The translations under genes were made by a program, and so were the position numbers. The notes below the pieces were generated by a model that was not told where the DNA came from, did not search any database, and saw only the letters and a list, made by a program, of their open reading frames with translations. Of a DNA stretch of 36,222 nucleotides, positions 16,173 through 24,601 are shown in pieces. Source of the stretch: Rhodospirillaceae bacterium UBA6608 (GTDB taxonomy: Bacteria; Pseudomonadota; Alphaproteobacteria; Rhodospirillales_A; Casp-alpha2); the NCBI GenBank assembly GCA_002433335.1, contig DJHY01000248.1:1-36222 (forward strand), read 5' to 3'. Numbering within the stretch: the first letter of the stretch is position 1; the number at the start of each line of letters is the position of its first letter.

Positions 16173-16703
16173 ATGGCCCGTACGCCGGACGAAAACGAGT
16201 TCATTAAACGCCCCGTGACCAAGCGCAAGGGCGGGGTGCGGGCGCTCGGCCAATCCCTTGGCCGTCTGACCTCGACCGCCTACGGGCGGCGCGGTTTCGC
16301 CCAAGGCGACGTGGTCCGCAACTGGCCCGCCATCGTCGGCGAGCTTTTGGCCCGGCATACCCGGCCCGACCGCATTATGTTCCCGCGCGGCCAGCGCACC
16401 GGGGGTCTGCTTCATCTGCAAGTCGGCAGTTCCGCCGTGGCGACCGAGGTCCAACACCTGGAACCCCTGATCATCGAAAAGGTGAATACCTATTTCGGCT
16501 ATGGCGCGGTGCGCGGTATCCATATTTTCCAACGCCCCCTGCCGCCCAGCGAAGACACCGGGCCGAAGACGCCGCGCGCCCTGGCCCCCGCCGAAAAGAC
16601 CGCCCTGGACGGCGAATTGGCGGCCGTGACCGATCCGGACCTGCATCGCGCCCTGGAAGCCCTGGGCAGCGCCATCATGCGGCGCCGTCCGCGCGGTGGA
16701 TAA
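16173..16703 (+). CDS. DUF721 / DciA-like protein
   Basis: A 176-residue basic protein whose middle part fits DUF721: VVRNWPAIVGELLARHTRPDRIMFP, then GGLLHLQVGSSAVATEVQHLEPLIIEKVNTYFG. This KH-like fold is shared with DciA, which in many bacteria loads or recruits the replicative helicase DnaB. The C-terminal 50 residues are a variable tail. The order mutY, DUF721, dsbA-like, smc is common in alphaproteobacteria. Whether this copy is the helicase partner is inference. The nearest purine-rich element (AGGAG) is rather far from the ATG, so the start may not be exact. Confidence 0.8.
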   Translation: MARTPDENEFIKRPVTKRKGGVRALGQSLGRLTSTAYGRRGFAQGDVVRNWPAIVGELLARHTRPDRIMFPRGQRTGGLLHLQVGSSAVATEVQHLEPLIIEKVNTYFGYGAVRGIHIFQRPLPPSEDTGPKTPRALAPAEKTALDGELAAVTDPDLHRALEALGSAIMRRRPRGG

Positions 16704-16745
16704 TTTTCAAAATGCAGGCCGGATTCAATGACTTAGCAAAAGGAG

Positions 16746-16775
16746 TCGACTCGTCAAACGGGCCGATTCTATATT
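16746..16775 (+). promoter_or_regulatory. Candidate promoter for the DsbA-like gene
   Basis: TCGACT (16746-16751) and TATATT (16770-16775) are spaced by 18 bases, a moderate sigma70-like match. They lie in the only AT-richer stretch between the DUF721 gene and the TTG start at 16806, giving a leader of roughly 20-25 bases. Confidence 0.4.
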
Positions 16776-16805
16776 CATCAACATCTTGTGTTTCAGGAGG
16801 TAGAT

Positions 16806-17426
16806 TTGCTGCGATCAGCACAAGGTCTTGCGTTCGTTATGACGCTCATTTTGGCCCTTTCCGGACCCTTCGCGGGCCCGGTGCAGGCGGCCGACAGCGT
16901 TCAGGACATGCTTGCGGACAAGGTTCTCGGCAAAGCCGACGCGCCGGTGACGATCATCGAGTATGCGTCGTTGGGTTGCCCCCATTGCCGCGAGTTTCAC
17001 GAAAAGACCCTGCCCCAGATCAAAGAGAAGTACATCGACACCGGCAAGGTGAAGATGATCTTCCGCGATTTTCCGCTCGGACAGCGGGCCACGGCGGCGG
17101 CGATGATCACCCGCTGCGCCGGTCCGATCCGTTATTTCGCCATGGTCAGCATCTTGTTCCGCGATCAGGCCGATTGGTCCCGTGCGCCGGACGGTCTGGC
17201 GGCGCTTCAGGCTTCTGCCAAGAAGGGCGGCATGGCTCCGACGCAGGTCGAGGAATGCCTGCGCAACGAGGATCTGTTGCAGGGCATCCAGAAGATCGCC
17301 CAGGAAGGCAACACGGAACACGGCGTGGATGCCACCCCGTTCTTCATCGTCGGCGGAGAGAAAGTCTCCGGTGCGCAGGACTTCAAGGTGTTCGAAGATA
17401 TCATCGAACAGAAATTGAAGAAGTAA
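16806..17426 (+). CDS. DsbA-family thiol-disulfide oxidoreductase, periplasmic
   Basis: A 206-residue exported thioredoxin-fold protein. A signal peptide ends VQA-AD (residue 28). The active site is CPHC at residues 58-61 within EYASLGCPHCREFH, an insertion domain follows, and the cis-Pro loop is GVDATPFFIVGG. It resembles the DsbA/DsbG-like group with DUF-type central helices (thioredoxin_4 class), which oxidise or isomerise periplasmic proteins. The start is TTG at 16806, because AGGAGG lies exactly 5 bases upstream; an upstream in-frame GTG at 16788 would place that ribosome binding site inside the gene. smc starts 40 bp downstream, a conserved adjacency without a known functional reason. 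Confidence 0.92.
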   Translation: MLRSAQGLAFVMTLILALSGPFAGPVQAADSVQDMLADKVLGKADAPVTIIEYASLGCPHCREFHEKTLPQIKEKYIDTGKVKMIFRDFPLGQRATAAAMITRCAGPIRYFAMVSILFRDQADWSRAPDGLAALQASAKKGGMAPTQVEECLRNEDLLQGIQKIAQEGNTEHGVDATPFFIVGGEKVSGAQDFKVFEDIIEQKLKK

Positions 17427-17465
17427 GCGGATCACAGGGTAACCGGTCAGGATCGGCGAGGCAGC

Positions 17466-20400
17466 TTGCTCAATTTCAAGAAATTGCGGGTTTTGGGGTT
17501 CAAATCCTTCGTCGACCCCACGGAGCTGTTCATCGAACCGGGCCTGACCGGTGTCGTGGGCCCGAACGGCTGCGGCAAGTCGAACGTGGTCGAAGCTCTG
17601 AAATGGGTGATGGGCGAAACCTCGGCCAAGCAGATGCGCGGCACCGAGATGGAAGACGTGATCTTCGCCGGGACCCAGGATCGCCCGTCGCGCAACATCG
17701 CCGAGGTGACCCTGCATCTCGACAACTCGATCCGCCGCGCCCCGGCGCAGTTCAACGACACGGACGAGCTTGAGGTCACCCGCCGGATCGAGCGCGAAAA
17801 GGGGTCGACCTATCGCATCAACGGCAAGGAAGTCCGCGCCCGCGACGTGCAATTGCTGTTCGCGGATCAGGCCACGGGCGCGCGCTCGACCGCCCTGGTC
17901 AGCCAGGGCCGCATCGGCACCGTCATTAACGCCAAACCGGCGCAGCGCCGATTGCTGCTGGAAGAAGCGGCGGGCATCACGGGCCTGCATTCCCGCCGTC
18001 ACGAGGCCGAACTGCGCCTGAAAGGCGCGGAAGCCAATCTGGAACGTCTGGACGATATCCTCGTCACCCTGGACGCCCAGATGAACAACCTGAAGAAACA
18101 GGCCCGGCAGGCGACCCGCTACCGCAATCTGTCCGAACACATCCGCAAGGCCGAGGCGACCCTGTTCCATATTTTGTGGAGCAACGCCGTCGCCGCCCGC
18201 GACAAAGCCCGCAGCCAGCTAAAAGAAGCCGAGCAGGCGGTCACCGAATTCAGCCAGCGCGCCGCCCAGGCGACGACGATTCAGACCGCCGCGTCCGAAG
18301 GCCTGCCCGAACTGCGTCAGGCCGAAGCCGCCATGGCCGCCGAATTGCAGCGCCTGACCCTGGCCCGCGAAGGCCTGGACCAGGAAGAAGCCCGCATCGC
18401 CCGGACCATGGAAGAAACGCGCGGTCGCCTGGAACAGACGGGCCGCGACCGCGACCGGGAACAGGGCCTGATGGCCGACGCCGACGAAGCGGTCGAACGC
18501 CTGGGCGTGGAAAAGCAGGAAATCGAAGCCGCCCAGGAACGGGAAGCCGAGGACCTGACCGCCGCCGCCGAGGCCCGCGCCGCCGCCGATGAAGCCGTCA
18601 GCGAGATGGAGCGCGAGGTCGACCGCGAAACCAACGACCTGGCCGCCGCCGAAGCTCGCCGAAATGCCCTAAGCCAGCGCTTGGCTGAACTGGAAAACCG
18701 GCTGAACCGGCTGACCCAGCGCGCCGCCGATGCCGAGGCGCAGAAGGCTGAGTTGGAATCCCGCTCGGCCGATCTGGTCGATTTGGCCCAGGCCGATCAG
18801 GACGTCGAGGCGACCCGCGCCGCGGCGGAAAAGGCCCGCGAGACCCTGGCCCTGTTGGAAGCGTCGCGCGCCGACGCCGATCAGGCCTCGGAACAGGCGG
18901 CCCAGGCGGCGCGGGAAAAAGCGACGGTCTTGACCTCGCTGGAAACGGAAATCCGGACCCTGGAACGGGTTCTGGCCGCCGGCCCCGAGACGGACCTGCC
19001 GCCGGTGCTCGATCAGGTTTCCGTGCAGAAAGGTTTCGAAGACGCCCTGGGTGCGGCCTTCGGCGAAGATTTGTCGGCCCCGGCCACGGAAGACGACGCC
19101 GACGCCGCCATCGGCTGGCGCGCCCTGCCGCCCGTGGCCAATCCGCCGGCCCTGCCCGCCGGGGTGCATTCCCTGGCCGATGTTGCCTCGGGCCCGCGCG
19201 CCCTGGCCCGCCGCTTGTCGCAGATCGGCGTGGTCGAAACCGCCGCCGACGGTGCGCGCCTGCAGGCTGATCTGGCGGTCGGCCAACGCCTGGTCAGCCG
19301 CGCCGGGGGGCTGTGGCGCTGGGACGGTTTCCACATTGCCGAGGGCGCGGAAACCGCCGCCGCCCAGCGCCTGGCCCAGCGCAACCACCTGAACGAAGTG
19401 ACCGAACAGGCCGCCACCGTCAGCGACGAGGCCGAAGCCCTGCGCGCCACTGCCGACGAAGCCAAGGCCAAGGCCGAAGCCCTGCGGACCCAGGAACGGG
19501 AAACTCGCCAGGCCCTGTCCGAAGCGGATCGCGCTTTCAATACAGCCCGCGACCGGCTGGCCGAGGTTAAGGACCGCGCCGCCGCGGTGCAGACCAAATT
19601 GGCCGCCCTGGCCGAGACCCAAGCCTCGATCGCCGCCGACTTGGAAGAGACCCAGGGGCAGAAGGCGTCGCTCGAGACCGAACGCGCCGAACTGCCGGAT
19701 CTGGAAGCCGCCCGCACGGCCCTGGCCGAGCAGCGCACGGCCTTGGCGGAAAAGCGCACCCATCAGATGGAGTGCCGGTCCCGCCACGATCAGTTGTTCC
19801 AGGCGTCCGAAGCCCGCAAACAGCGCCTGCTGGCCGTGTCGTCGGAATCCCAAATGTGGGTGACCCGCCGCTCCCGCTCGGAAAGCCAGCTGACCGAATT
19901 GGCCGAGCGCGCGACCACCCTCCAGGCCGAATTGGAAGCCCTGGAGCTGAAACCGGCCGAGATCGCCGCCAAGCGCGACGAACTTCTGACCGCCATCCAG
20001 GGGGCAGAGCAGCGCCGCAACGCCGCCGCCGACACCCTGGCCAAGGCGGAAACCGGATTGGCCGAGGCCGACCGGGTGTTGCGTCAGGCCGAACACGACC
20101 TGTCCCTGGCCCGCGAAACCCGCGTCCGCGCCGAAGGGGCGGTCGAACAGGCCGAACAGGGCTGTCGCGCCCTGATCGAGCGAATCAACGACCGCCTGCA
20201 TGCGATCCCGGACAAGCTGCCGGAATTGGCCGAACTGGAACCGGGACAGGCCCTGCCCGCCTTGGAAGCGGCGGAAAGCCGGGTCGACCGCCTGTTGCGC
20301 GAACGCGACACCATGGGGCCGGTCAACCTGCGCGCCGATCAGGAAATGAACGAGCTGACCGACCAGATTACCGGTCTGGAAACGGAAAAGACCGACCTGA

Positions 20401-20939
20401 TGCAGGCCATCGAAAAGCTACGCCAGGGCATCAATGAGTTGAACCGCGAAGGGCGTGCCCGCCTGCTGGCTTCTTTCGAAGAGGTCAACGAACACTTCAA
20501 GGTCCTGTTCCAGCGCCTGTTCGGCGGCGGCCAGGCCCATCTGGAGCTGGTGGAATCCGACGATCCGCTGCAGGCCGGTCTGGAAATCTACGCCAGCCCG
20601 CCGGGCAAGAAGATGCAGGTTCTGTCCCTGTTGTCCGGTGGGGAACAGGCATTGACCGCCCTGGCCCTATTGTTCGGCGTATTTTTGACCAATCCGGCGC
20701 CGATCTGCGTGCTCGACGAAGTCGACGCGCCGCTCGACGATGCCAACGTCGACCGGTTCTGCTCGATGCTCGACGAAATGTCGGCTTCGGGTCAGACGCG
20801 CTTCATCGTCATCACCCACCACCGCATGACCATGGCCCGCATGCACCGCCTGTTCGGGGTGACCATGCAGGAACGCGGCGTGTCGCAACTGGTCTCGGTC
20901 GACCTGCAGCAGGCCGAAAGCTTCCGCGAGAGCGCCTGA
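17466..20939 (+). CDS. smc: Chromosome segregation protein SMC
   Basis: A 1157-residue SMC ATPase, of normal length. The head has Walker A GPNGCGKS (32-39), the ABC signature LSGGEQ (starting at 1056) and Walker B ICVLDEVDAPLDD (about 1079-1091). Two long Ala/Glu/Arg-rich coiled coils, about 170-500 and 650-1000, flank a hinge region at about 510-640. It is the core of bacterial condensin, with ScpA and ScpB encoded elsewhere, and it compacts and separates chromosomes. The start is TTG at 17466, with GAGG a few bases upstream. The start is supported by the family N terminus (FKKLRVLGFKSFVD). Confidence 0.97.
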   Translation: MLNFKKLRVLGFKSFVDPTELFIEPGLTGVVGPNGCGKSNVVEALKWVMGETSAKQMRGTEMEDVIFAGTQDRPSRNIAEVTLHLDNSIRRAPAQFNDTDELEVTRRIEREKGSTYRINGKEVRARDVQLLFADQATGARSTALVSQGRIGTVINAKPAQRRLLLEEAAGITGLHSRRHEAELRLKGAEANLERLDDILVTLDAQMNNLKKQARQATRYRNLSEHIRKAEATLFHILWSNAVAARDKARSQLKEAEQAVTEFSQRAAQATTIQTAASEGLPELRQAEAAMAAELQRLTLAREGLDQEEARIARTMEETRGRLEQTGRDRDREQGLMADADEAVERLGVEKQEIEAAQEREAEDLTAAAEARAAADEAVSEMEREVDRETNDLAAAEARRNALSQRLAELENRLNRLTQRAADAEAQKAELESRSADLVDLAQADQDVEATRAAAEKARETLALLEASRADADQASEQAAQAAREKATVLTSLETEIRTLERVLAAGPETDLPPVLDQVSVQKGFEDALGAAFGEDLSAPATEDDADAAIGWRALPPVANPPALPAGVHSLADVASGPRALARRLSQIGVVETAADGARLQADLAVGQRLVSRAGGLWRWDGFHIAEGAETAAAQRLAQRNHLNEVTEQAATVSDEAEALRATADEAKAKAEALRTQERETRQALSEADRAFNTARDRLAEVKDRAAAVQTKLAALAETQASIAADLEETQGQKASLETERAELPDLEAARTALAEQRTALAEKRTHQMECRSRHDQLFQASEARKQRLLAVSSESQMWVTRRSRSESQLTELAERATTLQAELEALELKPAEIAAKRDELLTAIQGAEQRRNAAADTLAKAETGLAEADRVLRQAEHDLSLARETRVRAEGAVEQAEQGCRALIERINDRLHAIPDKLPELAELEPGQALPALEAAESRVDRLLRERDTMGPVNLRADQEMNELTDQITGLETEKTDLMQAIEKLRQGINELNREGRARLLASFEEVNEHFKVLFQRLFGGGQAHLELVESDDPLQAGLEIYASPPGKKMQVLSLLSGGEQALTALALLFGVFLTNPAPICVLDEVDAPLDDANVDRFCSMLDEMSASGQTRFIVITHHRMTMARMHRLFGVTMQERGVSQLVSVDLQQAESFRESA

Positions 20940-21006
20940 CAGTTGCATCGCGGAGTGCTAATCTCCGCGACCGATTCTCCCAACCATACCGATATGGGTG
21001 CCTCGA

Positions 21007-21366
21007 ATGACCGAAGAACGGCCAAAATCCGACCTTGATGGCCTGCAAGAGCGCATTGACGACGCCCGCGAAAGGGGCACGTTCTGGACCAAGGACGAAA
21101 TCGACGGAAGCAAGCCACCAAAAAGCGCTCTTGGCCTTGCATTTCGAGTCGGCATTGAGTTAGTTTCCGCCGTCGCCGTTGGGTTGGGTATCGGTTGGCT
21201 GCTGGATAGGTGGCTCGATACAAAGCCCTGGCTCATGTTGGTGTTCATAATCCTAGGGGGATGCGCCGGTATTCTGAACGTCTATCGAATGGCCCGTGGC
21301 TTTGGTTACGCTCCGGGTTATCAGCGGGGGAACACCCCGTCGGACGGCACAGACCGCCAGTCGTAA
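21007..21366 (+). CDS. atpI: ATP synthase assembly protein AtpI
   Basis: A 119-residue small membrane protein: a hydrophilic N-terminal region, then two membrane spans (about 43-66 and 74-94) of the AtpI/gene-1 family, with GLGIGWLLDRWLDTKPW between them and a polar tail. AtpI helps assemble the c-ring. It is the first gene of the F0 operon, directly before atpB. The ATG at 21007 fits the family N terminus; a GTG at 20998 is an alternative. Its promoter should lie in the 67-bp gap after smc. Confidence 0.9.
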   Translation: MTEERPKSDLDGLQERIDDARERGTFWTKDEIDGSKPPKSALGLAFRVGIELVSAVAVGLGIGWLLDRWLDTKPWLMLVFIILGGCAGILNVYRMARGFGYAPGYQRGNTPSDGTDRQS

Positions 21367-21412
21367 CGCACCTGACCGAAAACGCGCTTTAGACAGACGG
21401 GAAATTCCAACC

Positions 21413-22144
21413 TTGGCCGAGAAGCATAGCCCGCTCGCTCAGTTCGAGATCAAAACCCTTGTGCCGCTGGACTTCGGCGGCGTGAACGTCTCTTTCACCA
21501 ATTCGTCGCTGTTCATGGTGGCGACCGTGGTCGTGGTCAGCTTGTTCCTGATCCTCGCCATGCGCCGCGCCGCCCTGGTGCCCGGCCGCTGGCAGTCGAT
21601 CGCCGAACTCAGCTACGTGTTCGTGGCCAACGTCATGAAGGACACGGTCGGCTCCGAGGGCCGTAAGTACTTCCCGTTCATCTTCACGGTGTTCATGTTC
21701 ATTCTGTTCGGCAACCTGCTGGGCATGCTGCCGTACAGCTTCACCTTCACCTCGCACATCATCGTGACCTTCACGATCGCCGCGGTGATCTTCGTCGGCG
21801 TGACCCTGATCGCGCTGGCCAAGCACAAGATGCACTTCTTCTCGTTCTTCATGCCGCCGGGCGTGCCGATGCTGTTGGCCCCGCTGCTGGTTCCGATCGA
21901 GATCATTTCCTACCTGTCGCGCCCCATCAGCCTCAGCGTTCGTTTGTTCGCCAACATGCTGGCGGGTCACACGCTGCTGAAGGTCTTCGCCGGCTTCATC
22001 GTGTCGCTGGGCGTGTTCGGCATTGCCCCCTGGGCCTTCGTCGTGGCGCTGACCGGTCTGGAAATCGTTATCGCCTTCCTGCAGGCCTTCGTGTTCACCA
22101 TGCTGACCTGCCTGTACCTCAACGACGCCCTGCACCTGCACTAA
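21413..22144 (+). CDS. atpB: F0F1 ATP synthase subunit a
   Basis: A 243-residue polytopic membrane protein forming the proton half-channels. The essential Arg is in the fourth conserved helix (SLSVRLFANMLAGHTLL), and the C-terminal helix has the family Gln/Tyr pattern (IAFLQAFVFTMLTCLYLNDALH). Homologues begin with a short segment ending HSPLxQFEI, so the start is placed at TTG 21413 (MAEKHSPLAQ). The upstream frame to 21296 overlaps atpI and has no family support. It sits between atpI and atpE. Confidence 0.95.
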   Translation: MAEKHSPLAQFEIKTLVPLDFGGVNVSFTNSSLFMVATVVVVSLFLILAMRRAALVPGRWQSIAELSYVFVANVMKDTVGSEGRKYFPFIFTVFMFILFGNLLGMLPYSFTFTSHIIVTFTIAAVIFVGVTLIALAKHKMHFFSFFMPPGVPMLLAPLLVPIEIISYLSRPISLSVRLFANMLAGHTLLKVFAGFIVSLGVFGIAPWAFVVALTGLEIVIAFLQAFVFTMLTCLYLNDALHLH

Positions 22145-22241
22145 GACCTGGGACGGGAATCGTAGGCGATCTAAGAGTTTCGTAGTCAAACATCACCATC
22201 AATCTGAACCATCTGAACTAGTCATACGAAAGGATAAATCC

Positions 22242-22466
22242 ATGGACGTTGAAGCCGCCAAAGCCCTTGGTGCCGGTCTTGCCGTTATCGGTGTTATCGG
22301 TTCCGGTATCGGCATGGGTAACATCTTCGCTTCCTTCATTCAGGCTGTCGGCCGCAACCCCAGCGCCCAGGGCGCGGTGTTCCCGATGACCATGCTGGGC
22401 TTCGCCCTGGTTGAAGCCATCGCGCTCTTCGCGCTGGTTATCGCCCTGGTCATTCTGTACGGCTGA
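22242..22466 (+). CDS. atpE: F0F1 ATP synthase subunit c
   Basis: A 74-residue hairpin protein of the rotor ring. It has two helices, a Gly-rich packing motif in helix 1 (GSGIGMG, 20-26), the polar loop with RNP (38-40) and the ion-binding carboxylate Glu58 in helix 2 (GFALVEAIALFALV). This is a proton-type binding site; the extra residues of Na+-binding rings are not evident. Ribosome binding site AAAGGA. Two strong hairpins follow the stop and probably raise the amount of this multi-copy subunit. Confidence 0.97.
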   Translation: MDVEAAKALGAGLAVIGVIGSGIGMGNIFASFIQAVGRNPSAQGAVFPMTMLGFALVEAIALFALVIALVILYG

Positions 22467-22487
22467 TCCTTTCGTACGACGCATAGG

Positions 22488-22510
22488 CCCGGGGCGGCAT
22501 TCGTCCCGGG
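22488..22510 (+). other. First of two mRNA hairpins after atpE
   Basis: CCCGGG at 22488-22493 pairs with 22505-22510, with further inner pairs around a short loop. It starts 22 bp beyond the atpE stop and has no T-run, so it is more likely an mRNA-stabilising or processing element than a terminator. Confidence 0.6.
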
Positions 22511-22525
22511 TTCGACGCGTCCTCA

Positions 22526-22543
22526 CCGGGGGTTCGCCCCCGG
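22526..22543 (+). other. Second hairpin after atpE, with UUCG tetraloop
   Basis: CCGGGGG (22526-22532) and CCCCCGG (22537-22543) enclose TTCG, an exceptionally stable RNA hairpin. No T-run follows, and the next gene of the operon starts 45 bp on, so it probably protects the upstream atpE message from 3' decay. Confidence 0.7.
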
Positions 22544-22587
22544 CTGAACGACTGGAATCATCCGCATTGGGATAAAGAGGTCTTTCA

Positions 22588-23073
22588 ATGCCTCAATTAG
22601 ACATCACTACCTTCGTGCCCCAGATCTTCTGGCTCGTGGTCACCTTTACGGCCATGTTCCTGATCATGTGGAAAATCTGCGTGCCCCGGATCGGCGGTGC
22701 TCTCGAAGCACGGCAAAAGAAGATCGAGCAGAACCTGGAGCGTGCGGCGGAACTGAAGGCTGAGGCAGAAGCCGCGATCGAGGCTTATGAAAAGGCCCTG
22801 GCCGAAGCTCGCGCCACGGCGCACGAAGAAATCGCCAAGGTGCAGGCCGACCTGAAGGCCAAGCAGGACGCCGAGGAAGCCAAGCTTTCTCAGACCCTGC
22901 AGGCCCGCATCAAGGAAGGCGAAGCCGCCATCGACAAGGCCCTGCAGGACGCTCTGGCGAGCCTGGACACCATGGCCATCGATGTCGCCACTGCCGCTTG
23001 CGAACGCCTGACCGGCGAAGCCCCCGACGCCAAGAGCATCGAACAGGCTGTCGCCAAGGCCCGCCAGGCTTAA
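22588..23073 (+). CDS. atpF': F0F1 ATP synthase subunit b' (second b-type subunit)
   Basis: A 161-residue protein with one N-terminal membrane span (about 11-30, FWLVVTFTAMFLIMW) and a long charged helix (EARQKKIEQNLERAAELKAEAEAA). This is the b' form found in photosynthetic and many alphaproteobacterial ATP synthases, where b and b' form a heterodimeric peripheral stalk. It lies between atpE and the b gene and is followed by it after 15 bp. The symbols atpG and atpF2 are also used for b'. Confidence 0.95.
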   Translation: MPQLDITTFVPQIFWLVVTFTAMFLIMWKICVPRIGGALEARQKKIEQNLERAAELKAEAEAAIEAYEKALAEARATAHEEIAKVQADLKAKQDAEEAKLSQTLQARIKEGEAAIDKALQDALASLDTMAIDVATAACERLTGEAPDAKSIEQAVAKARQA

Positions 23074-23088
23074 GGAAGGAACAGGATC

Positions 23089-23583
23089 ATGGAACATATT
23101 CTGCACGATCCCACCTTCTGGGTGGCCACTGCTTTCATCGCCTTCCTGGGCGTGCTGGTGTACTTCAAGGTGCCCGGCATGGTCAGCGGGGCGCTGGACG
23201 AGCGCGCCGACAAGATCAAGGCCGACATCGAGGAAGCGGAACGCCTTCGCGAAGAAGCCCAAAAGCTTCTGGCCGATTACCAGAAAAAGCAGCGCGACGC
23301 GCAGAAAGCGGCCGAGAACATCGTGACCGCCGCCAAGGAAGAAGCCGAACGCCTTGCCAAGCAGGGTGAACAGCGGCTGAAAGATTCCCTGGCCCGCCGC
23401 GAAAAGCAGGCTATGGACCGTCTGGCCCAGGCCGAAGCCGCTGCGCTGGAGCAGGTCAAGGCCCATACCGTCGATATCGCCATGGCCGCGACGCGCCAGG
23501 TGCTGACCGACAGCATCAAGGGCGCCAAGGCGACCAAGCTGATCGATGACGCCATCGGCGGCTTGTCCGGAAAGCTGCACTAA
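23089..23583 (+). CDS. atpF: F0F1 ATP synthase subunit b
   Basis: A 164-residue peripheral-stalk subunit: a membrane span at about 9-29 (TFWVATAFIAFLGVLVYF) followed by the characteristic DERADKIKADIEEAERLREEAQKLLADYQKKQ coiled coil. The C-terminal part would contact F1 through the delta subunit. Good ribosome binding site (AGGAAGGAACAGG). It is the last gene of this operon. The F1 genes (delta, alpha, gamma, beta, epsilon) are not in the window, matching the split F0/F1 organisation of alphaproteobacteria. Confidence 0.96.
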   Translation: MEHILHDPTFWVATAFIAFLGVLVYFKVPGMVSGALDERADKIKADIEEAERLREEAQKLLADYQKKQRDAQKAAENIVTAAKEEAERLAKQGEQRLKDSLARREKQAMDRLAQAEAAALEQVKAHTVDIAMAATRQVLTDSIKGAKATKLIDDAIGGLSGKLH

Positions 23584-23610
23584 TCCCGCAGCGTTCACGG
23601 CACGAAATTA

Positions 23611-23641
23611 AAAAGGGGCTCTTCGGAGCCCCTTTTCTTTT
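23611..23641 (+). terminator. Rho-independent terminator of the F0 operon
   Basis: AAAAGGGGCTC (23611-23621) and GAGCCCCTTTT (23626-23636) form a perfect 11-bp stem with a TTCG loop, followed by CTTTT. The A-run on the other side makes it usable for the convergent polyamine operon too. Confidence 0.95.
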
Positions 23642-23685
23642 GCCTGAATAACGGCGGATATAACGGAAAAGCCTAGGCGAAAGGA

Positions 23686-24588
23686 TCAGTCGGCAGCCTT
23701 TGCCGCGAAGCGATATCCCAGGATCTTGTAGGCCAGCTTGGCCGCCAGGAAGTTGCACGAATGCAGGCCCTCGATCGGCGCCAGTTCGTTGATGTCGGCA
23801 CCGACGACTTCGCCCGCGACCTCGGTCGCACGGCGGATGATCCGCACGGCATCGTCCCAGAACACGCCCCCCGGCTCCGGCGTGCCCGTGGCCTGCATCA
23901 GGCTGGCGTCGAAGCCGTCCAAGTCGAAGGTGATATAGACGGTCTTCCCAGCCAGGTGAGAGACGATCTCCTCGACGTTCCAGGCCGCCCGGTCCTTACC
24001 CCAATAGATATGGATACGGTTGCGGTTGGCCTCCAGGAACGGCACCTCGCCGGCCGAGATATTACGGATACCCACGGACACCAGTTCGACGCCTGGGAAG
24101 TCCAGGCAGCGCCGCATGGCGGCAGCGTGGGAGAAATGCTCCCCGTCGTAGCCGTCACGCAGGTCGGCATGGGCATCGAACTGCAACAGCACCAGGTTCG
24201 GATAGCGCGCCACGAACGGGCGGATCGCGCCCGGGGTGATGGAATGCTCGCCACCGAAGGTCATGGGGAAGCGCCCCTGTTGCAGCACGCCTTCGATCAC
24301 CCCGGCAAGTTGGTCCAGGGCCGCCGGGATGTCTTCCTCGATGGCGAAGGGCGCCAGCGTCGCCAGATCGAATTCACGGAACGATTCGAGCCACAGCTCT
24401 TCATCGAACAATTCGACCTGATGCGAGGCCTCGATCATGGCCTGCGGCCCGGCGGCTGTACCGCCGCCGTAGCTGACCGAAGCTTCCAGCCCGAACGGGA
24501 CGATGGTCACCCCCGGCTTGTCGCCGGCGGTGGCCGCGTCGTCTCCGGTCAGGCCCAGGAAGCCCTCTTCAGGAGGCAGGATGTTCAC
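23686..24588 (-). CDS. speB: Agmatinase / ureohydrolase-family enzyme
   Basis: A 300-residue arginase-fold enzyme. The Mn2+ ligand motifs are present: GGEHS (112-116), DAHAD (138-142) and FDLDGFD, followed by the ATGTPEPGG loop typical of SpeB. The family hydrolyses guanidino compounds to an amine and urea; agmatine to putrescine is the usual reaction. Here it follows a deoxyhypusine-synthase-like gene after 13 bp, so it could also remove amidino groups from a guanidinylated polyamine. I chose GTG 24588 because the longer frame to 24705 runs through the upstream gene. It is the last gene of the operon. Confidence 0.88.
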   Translation of the reverse strand: MNILPPEEGFLGLTGDDAATAGDKPGVTIVPFGLEASVSYGGGTAAGPQAMIEASHQVELFDEELWLESFREFDLATLAPFAIEEDIPAALDQLAGVIEGVLQQGRFPMTFGGEHSITPGAIRPFVARYPNLVLLQFDAHADLRDGYDGEHFSHAAAMRRCLDFPGVELVSVGIRNISAGEVPFLEANRNRIHIYWGKDRAAWNVEEIVSHLAGKTVYITFDLDGFDASLMQATGTPEPGGVFWDDAVRIIRRATEVAGEVVGADINELAPIEGLHSCNFLAAKLAYKILGYRFAAKAAD

Positions 24589-24601
24589 GTCCAGGGTCCG
24601 A

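Noticed and set aside
18669..20201. 510-codon Gly/Phe/Gln-rich frame opposite smc
   Set aside because: It is a mirror of the Ala/Glu-rich coiled-coil codons of SMC; no ribosome site or family features.
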